Shown here: piece by piece, positions 1-7,520 of the stretch | Position numbering within the stretch: position 1 is the stretch's first letter | How the letters are laid out: each line of letters opens with the position of its first letter | Assembly: GCA_902622985.1 (NCBI GenBank) | Contig: CACNSH010000003.1 | Span: forward strand, 1 to 64,000 | Origin: an uncultured Pelagibacteraceae bacterium | GTDB lineage: Bacteria; Pseudomonadota; Alphaproteobacteria; Pelagibacterales; AG-422-B15 | Length of the DNA stretch: 64,000 bases | Direction: 5' to 3' | The notes under the pieces: generated by a model | What the model was told of the DNA's origin: nothing | Seen by the model: only the letters and a program-made list of their open reading frames with translations | Database searches by the model: none | Program-made: the position numbers and the translations under genes

Positions 1-758
1 CTGCAGCTAAAATTGGAATGAAGTGTGTTGTTGTTCAAGAAAGTTGGGTTCCTTATGAAGATGCAGTTTATGATCGTGTTGGTAATATATTAATGACGCG
101 TTTAATGGGAGCAGATAGCAGGTTAGTATCTGACGGTTTTGATATTGGGATAAGGAAAAGTTGGGAAGACGCAATTCAATCAGTGAAAGATAGCGGTGGT
201 AAGCCTTATGCAATTCCAGCTGGGGCATCTGTACATAAATATGGTGGACTGGGATACGTAGGATTTGCTGAAGAGGTTCGAATGCAAGAAAAAGAGATGT
301 CATTAAAATTTGATTATATCATTGTGTGCGTAGTTACTGGCTCAACTCAGGCAGGGATGATCGTTGGGTTCGCAGAAGATGACCGTGCACACAGAGTCAT
401 AGGTATTGATGGATCGGTTACGCCAGATAAATTGGCCAAGCAAGTAAGAGAAATTGTTGATAATACGGCTGATTTAGTTGAACTTGGAAGAACAATTAGA
501 GATGATGAAATAATAATAATTCCTGACTATGCATATCCAGCGTACGGTGTTCCGAGTGAAGAAACTAACGAGGCTATTCGTTTGGCAGCAAAAACTGAAG
601 CTATGATCACTGATCCTGTTTATGAAGGCAAATCTATGCAAGGAATGATTGATTTAGCCAGGAAAGGTTACTTTAAAAAAGGATCTAAAATACTCTATGC
701 TCATCTTGGCGGAGTTCCAGCTATTAATGGCTACTCATATACCTACCGTAATGGATAA
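1..758 (+). CDS. acdS: 1-aminocyclopropane-1-carboxylate deaminase, 5'-truncated by the window edge
   Basis: PLP enzyme that opens the cyclopropane ring of ACC to give ammonia and 2-oxobutyrate. The frame is open from base 3 (codons before the first visible ATG read AAKIG), so the N-terminal part, including the PLP lysine, is missing. The visible part matches the family throughout: an AVYDRVGN segment, a VTGSTQAGM phosphate-binding-type loop, and a C-terminus with DPVYEGKSM and AHLGGVPA. From family knowledge, the Glu after the active-site Tyr (YEG) and the Leu in AHLGG are the two positions that separate ACC deaminases from D-cysteine desulfhydrases. Both have the deaminase state here. It is convergent with the ggt region. 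Ethylene-precursor or D-amino acid use is inferred only. Confidence 0.9.
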   Translation, partial: AAKIGMKCVVVQESWVPYEDAVYDRVGNILMTRLMGADSRLVSDGFDIGIRKSWEDAIQSVKDSGGKPYAIPAGASVHKYGGLGYVGFAEEVRMQEKEMSLKFDYIIVCVVTGSTQAGMIVGFAEDDRAHRVIGIDGSVTPDKLAKQVREIVDNTADLVELGRTIRDDEIIIIPDYAYPAYGVPSEETNEAIRLAAKTEAMITDPVYEGKSMQGMIDLARKGYFKKGSKILYAHLGGVPAINGYSYTYRNG

Positions 759-764
759 ATACAT

Positions 765-821
765 CTAAAGTCCACCGGTAATTAGACTGATCATTCCAAG
801 TACAAGCCATAAGACAACCAT
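765..821 (-). pseudogene. 3' partial duplicate of the small membrane protein gene at 2668-2832
   Basis: Read on the minus strand, this 18-codon ORF encodes MVVLWLVLGMISLITGGL followed by TAG. It matches the last 18 residues of the 54-residue protein encoded at 2668-2832 at 14 positions, and the codon before the Met (Thr) also matches. The homology stops upstream because the stop codon of ggt lies 11 bases away, so the N-terminal transmembrane half is absent. No Shine-Dalgarno sequence is visible. It could be a relic of a tandem copy split from its 5' end by ggt, or a tiny translated peptide. Codons differ at many synonymous positions, so the duplication is not recent. Confidence 0.5.
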
Positions 822-832
822 TGTTTTTTTAG

Positions 833-2626
833 TTAATTGCCCAGTGCAATTCCCTCACGTCTTGGGTCTGAGCCTCCATAAATTTCAGTATCAATATATA
901 TTCCATTTAGGCCTGAATAGTATTTTCTTATTTTAGTATCGTATCCCATGGCCTTTAGAGAATTTTCAAGATTTGAAGAGTAAAGAGATTCTTCTATTTC
1001 AAATTTTCCCCATCTATTAATAGCGTGAGGATGAGAGACTGCCTCTTGAATATTCATATCCCATTCGAGTAATGCGATAATCGAATTGACTACAAAGCTG
1101 ATAATATTACTGCCACCTGGAGAGCCGATAATAATGATAGGCCTTCCATCTTTTAGTACTATTGTTGGTGCCATTGATGATCTTGGCCTTTTTCCAGGCT
1201 CTAATCTATTTGCTATCAGCTTGCCATCAATTCTTTCATTAAATGAAAAATCAGTAAGTTGGTTATTAAGTAAAAAACCACTTTCCGTCATCAATCTTGA
1301 TCCGAATGCATTCTCAATTGATGATGTCATCGAGAGCGCGTTTCCATACTGGTCATAAATTGAAATATGCGTTGTAGATTGCAGCTCTAATGAGTTGTCT
1401 ATTCCGTAATTGTAAACAAAATCGTTAGAAGGTTTACCTGAGGTTACATTTTCAGTTTTCGTTCCAACTTTAATTTTATTTGACCTTTCAATCAGATAAT
1501 TGTCATTTAAAAGACCAGACAAAGGTACACTGGTATAATCACTATCTGCCAAGTATCGATCGCGATCAGCAAATGCAAGACGAGTCGCATCTCCAATTAT
1601 TTGCCATGTTATAGGATTTGAATAGCCCAGAGACTGAAGATCATAAGGCTCTAAAATTTTCAATATTTGTGCTACTGCTACTCCTCCAGACGATGGTGGG
1701 CCCATCCCACATATTTTGTATACCTTATAGTTAACACAAACTGGATCTCTTTCTATTACATTATAGTTGCTCAAATCTTCAGCTTCTAGAAAGCCAGGAT
1801 TTTTGGTGTGATTTTTTACTGTGCTAACAATGTCCTGCGCAATTGATCCTTTATAGAAATCTTCAATGTTATTGTTAGCAATGTTTTGCATTGTGCTTGC
1901 ATAAGCATAATTCTTCAATACCTGCTTGTGCTTTAAACTATTCCCGTTTGGTAAAAAATATTCTTTCGTTTTATCTATTTTGCTAAGTCTATCTTTATCT
2001 CTTTCAATTGATGAAGATAATTTTTTTGAAACTGAAAAACCATTTTTACTTAGAAAAATTGCTTCATCAAAGAGGTTTTCCCATTTTTGATTACCCCATT
2101 TCTTTTGAGCATCAAACATTAATGCAAGAGTACCAGGTGTACCGACTGATAGACCACCTATGACAGCATCAAAAAACTTCATTTTAGTTCCATCACTATT
2201 TAGAAATTGATTTGAAGTTGAGTTTTGTGGTGCAGTCTCACGACCATCTAAAGTAAATATTTTACCCGTTACACCGTCATACCATAGTAAGAAACTACCC
2301 CCACCAATTCCTGATGACTCAGGCTCGACTAAGCCTAACACAGATTGAGCTGCAACCATTGCATCTGCTGCTGTACCTCCAGATTGTAATATTTTTGCCC
2401 CAGCAGCTGATGCGTAAGCGTTCGCTGTAACAATCATCCAGTTCTTACTTGAAACAAATTTTCCATTTTCTTTGAGATTGAGTGACTCTTGAATTTCTAA
2501 TCTATCAAGTTCAACAGAGGTTCCAGTGAAGATTTCTGGAGGGTTATCTTCAATATTGTCATCGGAATATGAAGTTTGTAGGAAGAAAAGTAATGCGAAA
2601 AATATAAGCAAGATTTTTTTTCTCAT
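833..2626 (-). CDS. ggt: Gamma-glutamyltransferase (glutathione hydrolase) precursor
   Basis: N-terminal-nucleophile enzyme of the periplasm that cleaves gamma-glutamyl bonds of glutathione and related peptides. The protein (597 residues from this start) has a signal peptide (MRKKILLIFFALLFFLQ), an N-terminal large-subunit domain with SSGIGGGSF, and the autocatalytic cleavage/nucleophile motif STTHIS at about residue 418. This is followed by small-subunit motifs near residues 438 (FGS) and 505 (GSPGG). An in-frame ATG 29 codons further upstream exists, but only the start at 2626 gives a signal peptide directly. It lies 41 bases downstream of a small membrane protein gene in the same direction. 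Likely role: scavenging of glutathione and gamma-glutamyl compounds for nitrogen and sulfur. Confidence 0.93.
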   Translation of the reverse strand: MRKKILLIFFALLFFLQTSYSDDNIEDNPPEIFTGTSVELDRLEIQESLNLKENGKFVSSKNWMIVTANAYASAAGAKILQSGGTAADAMVAAQSVLGLVEPESSGIGGGSFLLWYDGVTGKIFTLDGRETAPQNSTSNQFLNSDGTKMKFFDAVIGGLSVGTPGTLALMFDAQKKWGNQKWENLFDEAIFLSKNGFSVSKKLSSSIERDKDRLSKIDKTKEYFLPNGNSLKHKQVLKNYAYASTMQNIANNNIEDFYKGSIAQDIVSTVKNHTKNPGFLEAEDLSNYNVIERDPVCVNYKVYKICGMGPPSSGGVAVAQILKILEPYDLQSLGYSNPITWQIIGDATRLAFADRDRYLADSDYTSVPLSGLLNDNYLIERSNKIKVGTKTENVTSGKPSNDFVYNYGIDNSLELQSTTHISIYDQYGNALSMTSSIENAFGSRLMTESGFLLNNQLTDFSFNERIDGKLIANRLEPGKRPRSSMAPTIVLKDGRPIIIIGSPGGSNIISFVVNSIIALLEWDMNIQEAVSHPHAINRWGKFEIEESLYSSNLENSLKAMGYDTKIRKYYSGLNGIYIDTEIYGGSDPRREGIALGN

Positions 2627-2667
2627 AAGTACCCAATTAAAATGTGAATGTGATAAAAGTTCAGGCG

Positions 2668-2832
2668 CTATAGGCCTCCAGTGATAAGTCCAACCATTCC
2701 AAGCACAAGCCATAAGATTAACATTGTTCTTTCATTAAATGCTCTTGTACTTTCAACTTTCTTCACCTGCTTATAAATCACCATAGATAAAAGCATTATC
2801 AAGATGAGAAGGTATATAATTGTAAATATCAT
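2668..2832 (-). CDS. Small two-helix membrane protein, 54 residues
   Basis: The minus strand encodes a 54-residue protein: an N-terminal hydrophobic helix (residues 2-20, starting MIFTIIYLL), a short charged loop (KQVKKVEST to FNERT, about 21-36), and a second hydrophobic helix (37-54) ending LITGGL. I do not recognise the family. Support for it being real comes from its clean two-helix pattern, its position just upstream of ggt on the same strand, and a diverged copy of its C-terminal half at 765-821 in which the protein sequence is better conserved than the DNA. It diverges from the MFS gene that starts at 2879. Confidence 0.6.
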   Translation of the reverse strand: MIFTIIYLLILIMLLSMVIYKQVKKVESTRAFNERTMLILWLVLGMVGLITGGL

Positions 2833-2878
2833 GTGATTTATAGTATCAATTCGACGTTGGAAGTATATAAATTAAAAC

Positions 2879-4081
2879 ATGCAGTTATTCAGACATTCTT
2901 ATTCAACATTAGTGATTATTGGAGGCTGCATACTCTTGCTTGTCTCATTCGGTATAAGGCATTCTTCTGGACTTTATTTGATCCCGATTTCTGAACATAT
3001 ACAAACTGGTAGAGAAGTATTTGGGTTTGCCATTGCAATACAATTTCTTATGATTGGCATCGGATCACCAATTTTTGGCGCCATAGCAGATAAATATAGT
3101 TCATCAGTAGCTGGCCTATTAGGAGTAATTTTCTTTTTAATTGGACTTTACTTAATGTCGCTTGTTGAAGATTCATTACTTCTTATCGTTTCACAAGTAA
3201 TTTTTGGATTTGGATGCGCTGGATGTGGCACTGCTGTAATATTAGGGGCTGTTGGTAAAGCTGTAACAGGCAAATACCAAACATTATCTCTAGGAGTCGT
3301 AATGGCCGCAGGCTCGCTAGGTCAATTTTTAATTGTTCCTCTTACAGGCTTCTTAATAGAAATGAGTGATTGGCAAAGATCAATCTTATATCTTTGTTTT
3401 ATTTCACTTATCATGATTTTATTCTCCCTTGTCTTAACAAAGCATTCATCCAAAAGTGGAATAAATGATGAAGTTAATAGATCTTTAGCATCTGTTTTAA
3501 ATGAAGCCTTTGCAAATAAGAGCTATGTCTTACTAACAATTGGTTTTTTTGTTTGTGGTTTTCATATTTCTTTTATAGCAACTCATCTACCCGCATACCT
3601 CGATGATTTATCTTTGCCCATGTGGATCGGTTCCTGGTCTTTAGCACTAATCGGTTTATTTAATGTGATAGGCACACTTGTTTTCGGTCACTTAGGTGAC
3701 CTAAGGTCTAAAAAAAATCTCCTGGTAATTCTATACACTTTACGTGCCTTACTGTTCTTGGTATTTATCTTTTTGCCTAAAACAGAAATTACAGTTTTAA
3801 TTTTTGCATCACTTCTTGGGATACTATGGCTATCTACAGTGCCTCTTACCAGTGGAATTATATCAGTTATTTTTGGATCCAAGTATATGTCTATGCTATA
3901 TGGTTTTACTTTCTTATCTCACCAAGTCGGATCGTTTGTTGGGTCATGGTTTGGTGGTAGATTTTACGATTACTATGGTTCTTATGATATTATGTGGTGG
4001 GCTTGTGTTATTTTGGGGTTTGCTTCTGCAATCGTTCATTTTCCAATAAAAGAATCACCACTAGTCAAAATGGCAAATTAA
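2879..4081 (+). CDS. Major facilitator superfamily transporter
   Basis: A 400-residue protein with about twelve hydrophobic segments and a hydrophilic centre near residues 190-210, as in MFS carriers. The loop after helix 2 (GAIADKYSS) matches the usual MFS G-x-x-x-D-[KR] motif, and an equivalent (GHLGDLRSKK) follows helix 8 in the second half. The N-terminal GIRHSSGLYLIP stretch resembles monocarboxylate/oxalate-formate-type carriers, so an organic acid is a plausible substrate, but this is inference. It is divergent from the small membrane protein at 2668-2832. A DUF2061 gene follows on the same strand after 77 bases. Confidence 0.85.
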   Translation: MQLFRHSYSTLVIIGGCILLLVSFGIRHSSGLYLIPISEHIQTGREVFGFAIAIQFLMIGIGSPIFGAIADKYSSSVAGLLGVIFFLIGLYLMSLVEDSLLLIVSQVIFGFGCAGCGTAVILGAVGKAVTGKYQTLSLGVVMAAGSLGQFLIVPLTGFLIEMSDWQRSILYLCFISLIMILFSLVLTKHSSKSGINDEVNRSLASVLNEAFANKSYVLLTIGFFVCGFHISFIATHLPAYLDDLSLPMWIGSWSLALIGLFNVIGTLVFGHLGDLRSKKNLLVILYTLRALLFLVFIFLPKTEITVLIFASLLGILWLSTVPLTSGIISVIFGSKYMSMLYGFTFLSHQVGSFVGSWFGGRFYDYYGSYDIMWWACVILGFASAIVHFPIKESPLVKMAN

Positions 4082-4158
4082 ATCAATAGTTTAATTTTTA
4101 AACAAATATAAAAATACTATTATTTGAAAAAGCTTTATTAGATAACTAATTAAATATT

Positions 4159-4383
4159 GTGCCTAAAAGTTCAAAAAAAAGATCATTAGTAAAGGCTCTT
4201 ACCTGGAGAGTAACTGCAACAGCAGATACATTCTTAATCAGTTACTTAGTAATTTTAAAATCAGATTTTTCAGTTCTTGAAACTGCTGGTTTAATTGCTG
4301 CATTGGAAGTTATTACAAAGGTAACTATTTATTATTTTCATGAAAGAATATGGAATTCTTTATCTTGGGGCATGGAATCTTAA
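4159..4383 (+). CDS. DUF2061 family small membrane protein
   Basis: A 74-residue protein with a basic N-terminus (SSKKRSLVKALTWR) and two hydrophobic segments, ending with the FHERIWNSLSWG pattern typical of DUF2061 proteins. The family is of unknown function and is sometimes found fused to or beside sulfate assimilation genes. The start is GTG with no clear Shine-Dalgarno sequence. No ATG in frame would keep the conserved KALTWR region. It follows the MFS gene. The region downstream (4384-4645) holds DnaA boxes and a structured RNA rather than another gene. Confidence 0.8.
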   Translation: MPKSSKKRSLVKALTWRVTATADTFLISYLVILKSDFSVLETAGLIAALEVITKVTIYYFHERIWNSLSWGMES

Positions 4384-4427
4384 TTAAGTATTTTTTATTA
4401 AATATTGATTCTTATAGTAAAAACTAT

Positions 4428-4444
4428 TTATCCACTTATCCACA
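4428..4444 (+). promoter_or_regulatory. Two tandem DnaA boxes
   Basis: TTATCCACT (4428-4436) and the consensus box TTATCCACA (4436-4444) lie head to tail and share one base. A very AT-rich stretch follows (4450-4500). This is the only non-coding place in the window where I saw a consensus DnaA box. It could be a DnaA-controlled promoter, a titration site or part of an origin. Two boxes alone do not establish an origin. Confidence 0.5.
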
Positions 4445-4510
4445 TCGTATAAGAAGCTTTTTTAATAAAACTTATTTAAAATATTTTTCCTTTTTGCTAA
4501 AGTTTTTCTA

Positions 4511-4617
4511 TCGGACGAACAAAGAACGAAAGCCCTTCGGGGAGTTTGTCGGCGGGAGGCCGAGTTTCGGGGCGGAATGGAGACCTTTAGGGGTTTGTGT
4601 TGCGCCCCGTTTTTTTT
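4511..4617 (+). ncRNA. Candidate structured leader RNA or small RNA upstream of a LysE-family exporter
   Basis: This GC-rich island stands out sharply from the AT-rich sequence around it. By eye it can fold into several elements: ACAAA (4519-4523) with TTTGT (4545-4549) enclosing CCC-TTCG-GGG (4533-4542), CCGA-GTT-TCGG (4560-4570), and a final long hairpin CGGGGCG/CGCCCCG followed by eight Ts. The final hairpin ends 28 bases before the ATG of the LysE exporter, which has no Shine-Dalgarno sequence. I do not recognise it as tmRNA, RNase P, 6S or a named riboswitch class. It may be a ligand- or translation-controlled terminator of the exporter gene, or an independent small RNA. Confidence 0.45.
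4568..4617 (+). terminator. Intrinsic terminator or attenuator in front of the LysE exporter
   Basis: Perfect 7-bp GC stem CGGGGCG (4568-4574) with CGCCCCG (4603-4609), a 28-nt loop, and eight consecutive Ts (4610-4617). Its place between the upstream gene and the exporter start codon allows either termination of an upstream transcript or attenuation of the exporter gene. The 5' stem arm overlaps the CCGA/TCGG hairpin at 4560-4570, so the two can be mutually exclusive. Confidence 0.65.
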
Positions 4618-4645
4618 GCTCCCTTAAATACTACTGCTCGTTCTT

Positions 4646-5272
4646 ATGATCTTTGATTTCTCATTACTTTACTTTTTCATACCAGTTTTTTTCATAATAT
4701 CCATTACTCCAGGTTTATGCATGACACTTGCTTTAACTATGGGAATTACAATAGGTGTAAAAAATACAATGAAAATGATGGTTGGAGAATTAATCGGAGT
4801 TTTAATTGTGGCAGGTACAGCGGTAGTAGGAGGTGGAGCGATCATCTCATCTTTTCCAATTGCATTTGCCGTTTTCAAATATGGAGGAGGTCTTTATTTA
4901 ATGTTTGTTGGTTATCAGATGATTAACTCAAGAGGATCACTGGCATTAAATTTGGATGGTTCACATTCGTTTGAAATAAATTTTTTTAAGTTAGCAATGC
5001 AAGGTTTTATAACTGCTTTTGCGAATCCAAAAGGTTGGGCATTTTTTATTGCAATGGTACCTGCATTTATTAATTACGAAGCAAATTTAATCCCGCAAAT
5101 GTCAGCGCTCGTAATAATTATTCTTATAATTGAGTTTATTTCACTTATGATTTACGCAACTGGAGGTCAAGCTTTAGGCATTATTTTAAAAAAACAAAAT
5201 AATATCAGGCTTATTAATGGGTTAGCAGGTTTCTTAATGGTGGGCGTTGGTGTTTGGTTAGCTCTTAGCTAG
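4646..5272 (+). CDS. LysE/RhtB family amino acid exporter
   Basis: A 208-residue inner-membrane protein with about six hydrophobic segments. The N-terminus carries the family pattern FIISITPGLCM-x(3)-ALTMGI (the TPGP-like motif followed by a glycine-rich helix), and the middle has the FANPKGWAFF motif typical of LysE/RhtB proteins. The family exports amino acids such as lysine, threonine or homoserine lactone. The substrate cannot be read from sequence. It is preceded by the GC-rich structured element and terminator at 4511-4617, which may control it. Its 3' end overlaps the convergent maleate-isomerase-like gene by four bases. Confidence 0.88.
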   Translation: MIFDFSLLYFFIPVFFIISITPGLCMTLALTMGITIGVKNTMKMMVGELIGVLIVAGTAVVGGGAIISSFPIAFAVFKYGGGLYLMFVGYQMINSRGSLALNLDGSHSFEINFFKLAMQGFITAFANPKGWAFFIAMVPAFINYEANLIPQMSALVIIILIIEFISLMIYATGGQALGIILKKQNNIRLINGLAGFLMVGVGVWLALS

Positions 5273-6000
5273 TGTTTTGAAAAAAGAATTCCTGGGCCAG
5301 CAGTACTATTAATTCCAGCCCCTCTTAACATTTGCCAGCTAATCGCCTGATTTGATGAGATTACTGGTTTATCCAACACCTTCTCTGCTTCACTGATAAT
5401 CTTAAATGTTTTAAGGTTAGTACATGAAATAAATACAGCTTCACAATCATGTTTACCAACTTCTATTATAGCTTCTAGGCTGTCTTTATCTGAAATCCTT
5501 GCAACATTCCTATCATCGGATTCATTAAAAGAAATTTGGTTTTGAATTATAAAATTATTAGCATGCAAATGATCACGTAAAGATTTTGTTACCGACTCTT
5601 GATAAGGTGATACAAAATTTATTTTTCTACAGCCTAACGTACTCATAGCTTTTTTTACAGCTCTTATAGGATCAGTTACAAATGCCGATTTATGTTTTTT
5701 ATTTATAAGACTCTCAATTTTATCTGAGCCAATAACTGTTGCGCCTGATGTGCAAGCATATCCAATACTATCATACTGAATATCAGGTAATAACGCAGAT
5801 GCTGCTGGTAATTCTTTTTCCATAAGTTCAAGATTTTCATTACTTACAATATTGTCACAATAAATGCGTGAGTGATTGATTGATATACTTTCATCAAGAA
5901 GGGTTCTGAATTCTTGTTCGATAGTTTCATCGCTCTGAAGAACGATCAATCCTAATCTTGCTTTGTAATATTTATTGTCATCAAATTTATAATTTCTCAT
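5269..6000 (-). CDS. Asp/Glu racemase superfamily protein, maleate isomerase/arylmalonate decarboxylase-like
   Basis: A 243-residue protein with two cysteines spaced as in the two-cysteine members of the superfamily: YACTSGA (Cys83) and SCTNLK (Cys193). Such enzymes isomerise maleate to fumarate, racemise or decarboxylate small diacids, or act in ectoine breakdown (EutA). The N-terminal LGLIVLQSDETIEQEF and the PYQESV stretch fit the maleate isomerase/EutA side. It starts inside the stop codon of the upstream carboxyltransferase gene (ATGA overlap), so the two are probably translated together and may act in one acid-degradation route. The exact substrate is unknown. Confidence 0.75.
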   Translation of the reverse strand: MRNYKFDDNKYYKARLGLIVLQSDETIEQEFRTLLDESISINHSRIYCDNIVSNENLELMEKELPAASALLPDIQYDSIGYACTSGATVIGSDKIESLINKKHKSAFVTDPIRAVKKAMSTLGCRKINFVSPYQESVTKSLRDHLHANNFIIQNQISFNESDDRNVARISDKDSLEAIIEVGKHDCEAVFISCTNLKTFKIISEAEKVLDKPVISSNQAISWQMLRGAGINSTAGPGILFSKH

Positions 6001-7514
6001 ACAAAGGCCTTTTGTGATTTCAAGATAACACTTCGTGTTTCAGATGGATTTATTACTGCATCGATTTCAAGGTGAGCAGCAGCTTCTATGGCTTTACCTT
6101 TATCATAGAGTTTTTCAACTAGACTATTGAATAATTCCTCTCTTTTTGAATTATCTTCAATCTTTTCTAACTCTTTTTTAAACCCAAGTTTTACAGCTCC
6201 TTCTAACCCCATTGCTCCAAACTCTCCTGTTGGCCATGCTGCTGTATATACTGGCTCATGAAGGCTACCGCCAACCATTGCCTGAGCTCCAAGTCCATAT
6301 CCTTTTCTTAAAAAAATAGCTGTTAAAGGTACTTTTACTTTTGATCCTATCTTAAAGAGATTTGACATTCTTCTAACAGCCCCTTCTTTCTCACTGTCTG
6401 GTCCCACCATAAATCCAGGCGTATCAACTAGGGAGATAATTGGTAAACCATATTCACTGCACATTTCAATAAAAGAAGACGCTTTGTCTGCTGCTTCGGA
6501 GTCAATTGCACCGCCTAAATGTTGGCTATCATTCGCTAATAACCCAAAAGGCTTTCCCTCTATTCTGATAAAGCATGAAACAATACCTTTTCCATACTCA
6601 GGTCGTATTTCAGTAAATTGCTCAATATCAGAAATTATTTTTATAATATCTCGAACTGGATAAGACCATCTTCTATCTTTGGGCATAATATTACTCAGCT
6701 TCTTCTGATCGTCAGCTTTCCAATTCTTAATTTCGCCTTGAAAGTATGAGAGTATTTTTTTTGCAATATTAGTTGCGTCTTTCTCGTTTTCAGCAACATA
6801 ATCAATTACTCCGTTATTTTTCTGAATATCCGTCGGCCCTATTTCTTTTGGATCAAACTTTCCAAGTCCACCGCCTTCAATCATTGCAGGACCTGCCATT
6901 CCAATCCAAGAATTCTTTGTAGCAATTCTGATATCTGCACTTCCAAAAAGAGCTGCATTGCCAGCAAAGCAAAATCCATTATTTATAGCAATTCTCAAAC
7001 ATCTACCGTACAAGCTCGCCCAAAGTGCAAAAGAAGGCACATGTAAACCAGCAACAGATGTTGTTACATCTGTATCACCAGGTCTTCCACCTCCACCTTC
7101 AGTATAAATGACTATTGGTAGTTTAAACTCTTTTGCTTTTTCACATATGCGATCAAGTTTCATGTGGTGAAAAAAACCCTGAGTACCTGCCAATACTGAG
7201 TAGTCGTAAACTATACTGACAGCATCAGATTTTTTTTCACCAATTAGATCAGAATTGATTTTACAAAATCCTGTAATGATACCATCTGCTGCAGTATCAA
7301 TTTGAAGATCTTCATATTTTCTTCTGTTTCTTTGAGCTGCTACCGCAAAAGCTCCGTACTCTAAAAAACTTTGATCATCAACCAAGTGATCAAGATTTTC
7401 TCTTGCTGTTCTTAATCCAAGTTTATGCCTTTTGTTTTTTGCTTCAGTTCGAGTTTCATCACTTAATTTTTCTAGTCTATCAAGAAATTGAGACAAGTTA
7501 GAGTTATCGGTCAT
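5997..7514 (-). CDS. Acyl-CoA carboxylase carboxyltransferase (beta) subunit
   Basis: A 505-residue carboxyltransferase of the PccB/MccB/AccD5 family with two crotonase-like halves. Visible motifs include YTEGGGGRPGDTD and GSADIRIATKNSWIGM in the first half, and LVDTPGFMVGPDSEKEGAVRR and GYGLGAQAM in the second. These subunits move CO2 from biotin to propionyl-, methylcrotonyl- or related acyl-CoAs together with a biotin carboxylase/carrier subunit. No such partner gene is in the window, so it may be elsewhere. It overlaps the maleate-isomerase-like gene by four bases. A cytochrome b561 gene lies just upstream (6 bases) on the same strand. Confidence 0.85.
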   Translation of the reverse strand: MTDNSNLSQFLDRLEKLSDETRTEAKNKRHKLGLRTARENLDHLVDDQSFLEYGAFAVAAQRNRRKYEDLQIDTAADGIITGFCKINSDLIGEKKSDAVSIVYDYSVLAGTQGFFHHMKLDRICEKAKEFKLPIVIYTEGGGGRPGDTDVTTSVAGLHVPSFALWASLYGRCLRIAINNGFCFAGNAALFGSADIRIATKNSWIGMAGPAMIEGGGLGKFDPKEIGPTDIQKNNGVIDYVAENEKDATNIAKKILSYFQGEIKNWKADDQKKLSNIMPKDRRWSYPVRDIIKIISDIEQFTEIRPEYGKGIVSCFIRIEGKPFGLLANDSQHLGGAIDSEAADKASSFIEMCSEYGLPIISLVDTPGFMVGPDSEKEGAVRRMSNLFKIGSKVKVPLTAIFLRKGYGLGAQAMVGGSLHEPVYTAAWPTGEFGAMGLEGAVKLGFKKELEKIEDNSKREELFNSLVEKLYDKGKAIEAAAHLEIDAVINPSETRSVILKSQKAFV

Positions 7515-7520
7515 CTTTAA

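Noticed and set aside
1086-1358. Plus-strand open frame inside ggt
   Set aside because: It is a shadow frame of a clearly recognisable minus-strand gene and has no family features.
4350-4649. A 99-codon open frame across the structured RNA upstream of the LysE gene
   Set aside because: It overlaps the end of the DUF2061 gene, encodes a composition unlike a real protein (Arg/Gly-rich across the hairpins, then Phe/Cys), and ends inside the exporter start. The DNA there is better explained by RNA structure.
5269-6000. Aspartate or glutamate racemase for peptidoglycan
   Set aside because: The motifs around both cysteines and the linkage to a carboxyltransferase fit maleate-isomerase/arylmalonate-decarboxylase-type enzymes better than MurI.
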